Source: Magnetovibrio blakemorei (lineage in GTDB: Bacteria > Pseudomonadota > Alphaproteobacteria > Rhodospirillales > Magnetovibrionaceae). Taken from it: DNA of 64,000 nt. The translations under genes and the position numbers were made by a program. Below, piece after piece: positions 62,101 to 64,000 of this stretch (position 1 is its first letter; every line of letters starts with the position of its first letter). The notes under the pieces are model-generated. The model was not told the DNA's origin. It saw only the letters and a program-made list of their open reading frames with translations, and did no database searches. The DNA lies in the NCBI RefSeq assembly GCF_001746755.1, contig NZ_MCGG01000025.1, forward strand, positions 62,001 to 126,000, written 5' to 3'.

Positions 62101-62784
62101 ATCAAAAACAGTTGGGTGGCTTTGCAGGTTGAGTTCGGCTTGGACCTCAAAACCATGATGATCTACGCCTTGCCAGTGTTGGGTGGGTTCATCGTGATTG
62201 TTGGCTTTGTGGTGGTGTGGAACCGCAAATTGGGGCGCGAAGTTGAAGAGCGTCATGAGGCCGAAAGGCATTCACGGATGCTGCTGGAATCGGTTGGTGA
62301 AGGTATTTTTGGGGTCGACCAAATAGGCCAAGTGACCTTTGTCAATTCGGTGGCGTCCGAGGCTCTGGGTTATGCACCGCATGAACTGATCGGCGAAAAG
62401 GTCCATGCCTTGATTCATCACACCCGTCCGGACGGATCGGATTTCCCGGTTAAAGAATGTCCCATGTGGGAGGCCTATACCAAAGGTAAGGTCTCGCGTA
62501 TCGACAATGAAATTTTGTGGCGCAAGGATGGCACATCTTTTCCGGTGGAATACAACGCCACCCCATTACGCCGTCATGATTCTATCATCGGTGCGGTGAT
62601 TTCTTTTCGCGATATCACCAAAGTGCAAAAAGCCACGGCGGCCTTGCACGAACATTTAGAAGACGTTGAAAAATTTAACGAATTGGCCGTTGACCGAGAA
62701 TTGCGCATGATCGAATTGAAGCAAGAAATTAATGTTCTACTCAAAGAAAAGGGGGCACAGGAAAAATATGAAATTGTCCAATAA
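59113..62784 (+). CDS. Membrane sensor with four periplasmic solute-binding domains and a PAS domain, no output domain
   Basis: 1223 residues. A signal peptide (about 1-28) is followed by four tandem SBP_bac_3 (BvgS/EvgS-like) domains starting near residues 32, 294, 535 and 785 (IAITDNYAPF, IAVMNNWPPY, VTFANEMDWPPF, KLGVDMAWPPFEF). One membrane helix (about 1015-1037), a PAS domain (about 1055-1165) and a short coiled coil ending MIELKQEINVLLKEKG complete it. No kinase, GGDEF or cyclase domain follows, and the stop is clean. It overlaps the TorT-like gene by 17 bases. Output must come from a partner. Confidence 0.92.
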   Translation: MLKSFYRLSFLGLLLLSLTVPFYGMSMAGEPQRPLRIAITDNYAPFTILGPDKQAYGLFVDMWKLWSVTTGIPVEFQASSWSETIEAVKNGTADVHSGLNKTKQREAFLEFSDPIHVGRSALYFRSGDTQPIPFEDLAGEKVGVVEGTLHDQFIQDKYPNVIRVPFAGNDKLVSALLRSEVRAIFDETVANQATLARLGLSGVFQRGHETILTNFVYVGVAKGNTALLEKINAGFKAIARAKLKAAESRWLADDFDHFYKAELGDSSNALNSTPQDETSQSVVLNDKEKLWLRQNPISRIAVMNNWPPYDFTDEEGRHYGMHSDLLRLINKHLGTNLIVLPFDAWPEAYTKAASGEVDGILGLSWTKEREKTFLFSSAYYYEPASVLMRVGDTPIKEWKGLNGKTILVPKNTSIIDKIKAELPDAIVVEMLSKDDALTRLANGEGDAYVAWLSASPQRLKDLKLAITAKIDDRQGEVTLGVPVSKPVLASIVQKGINSITQSEWAALREQWVPKAAGDTNLANLTNEEIQWIKDHKNVTFANEMDWPPFDFVEHDMPKGISIELVDLIAQKTGINVKFVNGYSWAELLEQFNNGDIDVLPALYWTEERAKTFDFTTPYAVNSSVLVVHNDHKKLNSFAALKGHKVGIIKGFGTAELLSQRYPEIELVTVTNALEGLQKVSLGTIDAYFDSIGVISHVLDNNLVPDLVLSFNHEMKNSTETQLHMATLKSNKLLRNILQKGLDAVSPEEMRTIRNRWLPLGSSESRSVNERVVFSNEEKAFIAAHPKLKLGVDMAWPPFEFVEDGIHKGISADVVKKISEFSGIEFIAQTDLTWAQVLAGTKSGSIDIMPMMQPTAEREEFLDFTKPYVSYPIVILTRDDTPFISSLGAIGSLKTGMVSGYSIETMVKKHYQEIKRVPQTDLESMLRNLSSGKIDVALSNLAVATYAMNKLNLVNLRVTAPTEYNNDLAMGVPKGNPVLLSILQKSLDAITESEMNAIKNSWVALQVEFGLDLKTMMIYALPVLGGFIVIVGFVVVWNRKLGREVEERHEAERHSRMLLESVGEGIFGVDQIGQVTFVNSVASEALGYAPHELIGEKVHALIHHTRPDGSDFPVKECPMWEAYTKGKVSRIDNEILWRKDGTSFPVEYNATPLRRHDSIIGAVISFRDITKVQKATAALHEHLEDVEKFNELAVDRELRMIELKQEINVLLKEKGAQEKYEIVQ

Positions 62785-63862
62785 GCTGATTTCAGCATCT
62801 CTGTTTGCATCTTCATTTGCGCTGTGCGTCCAGGGGATGATCTCGCCGGCCCTGTCCGCAGATGCGTGGCACCCCTTTCCGGTGGAAATTACCAATCCCC
62901 CCTTTGAGGCGAACGGAACGCGTTCGGAGCAAACTTATGTGGCCTTGGATAAGGCCCGTCAGAAATGGAAAATTTGCGTTTCCATCCCTCACTTGAAAGA
63001 CGCCTATTGGCTGGCCGTAGATTACGGCGTCGCCGCGGAATCACAGCGGCTGGGCGTCGCCATGGATCTCTACGAGGCGGGTGGCTACGGCAATCTTGAT
63101 CAGCAGATAGCGCAGATCCGTGAATGCGTAGGGTCAGGGGGGCAGGCCGTCATCATTGGGGCCATTTCGTCTGACGGTTTGACTGATTTGGTCGTGGAAC
63201 TGCGCAGCAAAAACATTCCCGTTGTTGACCTCATCAATGGAATGAATGGTCAAGCGATGTCGGCCAAATCCTTAGTCTCTTTTCATGATATGGGCTTTCA
63301 GGCGGGGAAATACTTGGTGGACCAGCAGGCCCAACAGGGCGGCGGCACGCAGGTGGCGTGGTTCCCGGGGCCAAAAGGTGCGGCCTGGGTTGAGGCTGGC
63401 GACGGGGGCTTTCGCGAAGCGTTGAAGGGCAGCCCCTTAACCATCGTCGCCACCGAATTCGGCGATACGGGCAAAGACGCTCAAGCGGCTTTGATCGAAA
63501 AAGTGTTGGATCAAAACCCAGACGTTGCGCACATCGCCGGAACCGCCGTCACGGCGGAAACGGCAATCTCCATATTGCGCAAGCGCAAGTTGGACGATCA
63601 CGTTGACATCATTTCCTATTACTTTGGGCCGGGTGTTCATCGCGGCATCGAACGGGGTAAAATTCTCGCCGCCCCAAGTGACCTGCCCGCCATTCAGGCC
63701 CGCATCGCCGTTGACCAAGCGGTTAGGCTTTTGGAAGGACAGCCGGTTCTGCGTCACGTGGGGCCAAAGATTGCCGTCGTTGACCGCACAAACCTTGCTC
63801 ATTTTGATCTGACTACGTCCTTGGCCCCAAAAGGGTTCCGGGTTGTCTTTAAGGTAAATTGA
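62768..63862 (+). CDS. TorT-like periplasmic sugar/TMAO-type binding protein
   Basis: 364 residues from MKLSNKLISASLF, with a signal peptide cut near ALSA. A type-1 periplasmic binding fold follows (WKICVSIPHLKDAYWLAVDY, GGQAVIIGAISSDGLTDLV, PVVDLINGMNG and AHIAGTAVTAETAIS). In E. coli TorT senses TMAO and signals through the membrane sensor TorS. Here its start lies inside the four-domain sensor gene and a MASE1 gene follows after 4 bases, so it may feed one of these receptors. Ligand unknown. Confidence 0.88.
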   Translation: MKLSNKLISASLFASSFALCVQGMISPALSADAWHPFPVEITNPPFEANGTRSEQTYVALDKARQKWKICVSIPHLKDAYWLAVDYGVAAESQRLGVAMDLYEAGGYGNLDQQIAQIRECVGSGGQAVIIGAISSDGLTDLVVELRSKNIPVVDLINGMNGQAMSAKSLVSFHDMGFQAGKYLVDQQAQQGGGTQVAWFPGPKGAAWVEAGDGGFREALKGSPLTIVATEFGDTGKDAQAALIEKVLDQNPDVAHIAGTAVTAETAISILRKRKLDDHVDIISYYFGPGVHRGIERGKILAAPSDLPAIQARIAVDQAVRLLEGQPVLRHVGPKIAVVDRTNLAHFDLTTSLAPKGFRVVFKVN

Positions 63863-63866
63863 CCTC

Positions 63867-64000
63867 ATGAACGGGCTTCCTGCTTCTCTGCGTTGGATAA
63901 TAGAGACACTTCTTCTGGCGGTGATTTACATTGCGGCCGGAAAAGTGGGCCACGTTATGGCTTTGCCCGGGACCAATGCAACCATCCTCTGGCCGCCGTC
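63867..64000 (+). CDS. MASE1-domain membrane sensor, truncated by the window
   Basis: The first 44 codons of a gene that runs out of the window: MNGLPASLRWIIETLLLAV followed by YIAAGKVGHVMALPG and NATILWPPS. This is the start of a MASE1 membrane sensor domain, normally coupled to GGDEF, kinase or phosphatase outputs. AAGG lies upstream and the start is 4 bases after the TorT-like stop. The output domain, which would identify the pathway, is not visible. Confidence 0.85.
   Translation, partial: MNGLPASLRWIIETLLLAVIYIAAGKVGHVMALPGTNATILWPP

Overview
The window is bacterial chromosomal DNA of moderate GC. By eye it is an alphaproteobacterium, most likely a Rhodospirillales-type, possibly marine, sulfur-metabolising organism; this is inferred from gene content and not from a marker gene. 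Supporting signs are a split glycine decarboxylase (gcvPA/gcvPB) behind a tandem glycine riboswitch, a GapR-type DUF2312 protein, type-2 homoserine kinase beside rnhA, an MlaEFD cluster headed by SpoIIE and STAS genes, and an aa3-type oxidase cluster. No transposase, integrase, rRNA or CRISPR array is visible.

Layout. 1-3.9 kb: a possible truncated C-terminus, a small conserved protein, a di-haem cytochrome c behind a potentially structured leader, a NapC-type tetrahaem quinol dehydrogenase and a soluble CZB chemoreceptor. 3.9-8.8 kb: the glycine cleavage operon gcvT-H-PA-PB on the minus strand with a sigma70-like promoter and tandem glycine riboswitch. 8.8-22.5 kb: housekeeping genes (CDGSH Fe-S protein, peptidoglycan-binding repeat protein, thrB, rnhA, peroxiredoxin, a ScsB/DsbD-like reductase, YqgE/AlgH, M16 peptidase, thrC, lrgAB). 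22.6-31.7 kb: a respiratory operon transcribed leftward from an FNR/FixK-like promoter (ctaE, sco, ctaC, an A2-like ctaD, a small membrane protein, DUF420, a divergent haem-copper subunit-I-like protein, ctaB, M32 carboxypeptidase). 31.9-38.7 kb: SpoIIE phosphatase/anti-sigma kinase, STAS protein, MlaEFD, an auxiliary lipoprotein and an RlmD-type methyltransferase. 38.8-44.9 kb: a divergent PEP carboxylase homologue, a CBS protein, GapR, a GCS2 ligase and N-formylglutamate amidohydrolase. 44.9-47.2 kb: two Gly/Asn/Tyr-rich proteins that look like sulfur-globule proteins, one membrane-anchored and fused to a helix-hairpin-helix domain. 47.7-51.9 kb: a TetR-controlled DevBCA-like ABC exporter with a visible promoter/operator.

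52-64 kb is the most unusual part. It starts with a 48-nt 3' fragment of a tRNA-Thr(GGT) gene (a classic attachment-site signature) and a 57-bp near-perfect palindrome. A dense signalling cluster follows: a receiver-TM-periplasmic protein, a hybrid histidine kinase, two stand-alone receivers, a class III nucleotide cyclase, a SiaC/SiaB partner-switch pair, a membrane sensor with four solute-binding domains plus PAS and no output domain, a TorT-like binding protein and the start of a MASE1 protein. The histidine kinase and the cyclase share a homologous N-terminal helical module. This suggests that one SiaB/SiaC switch could control both outputs, and that this is the candidate undescribed system in the window.
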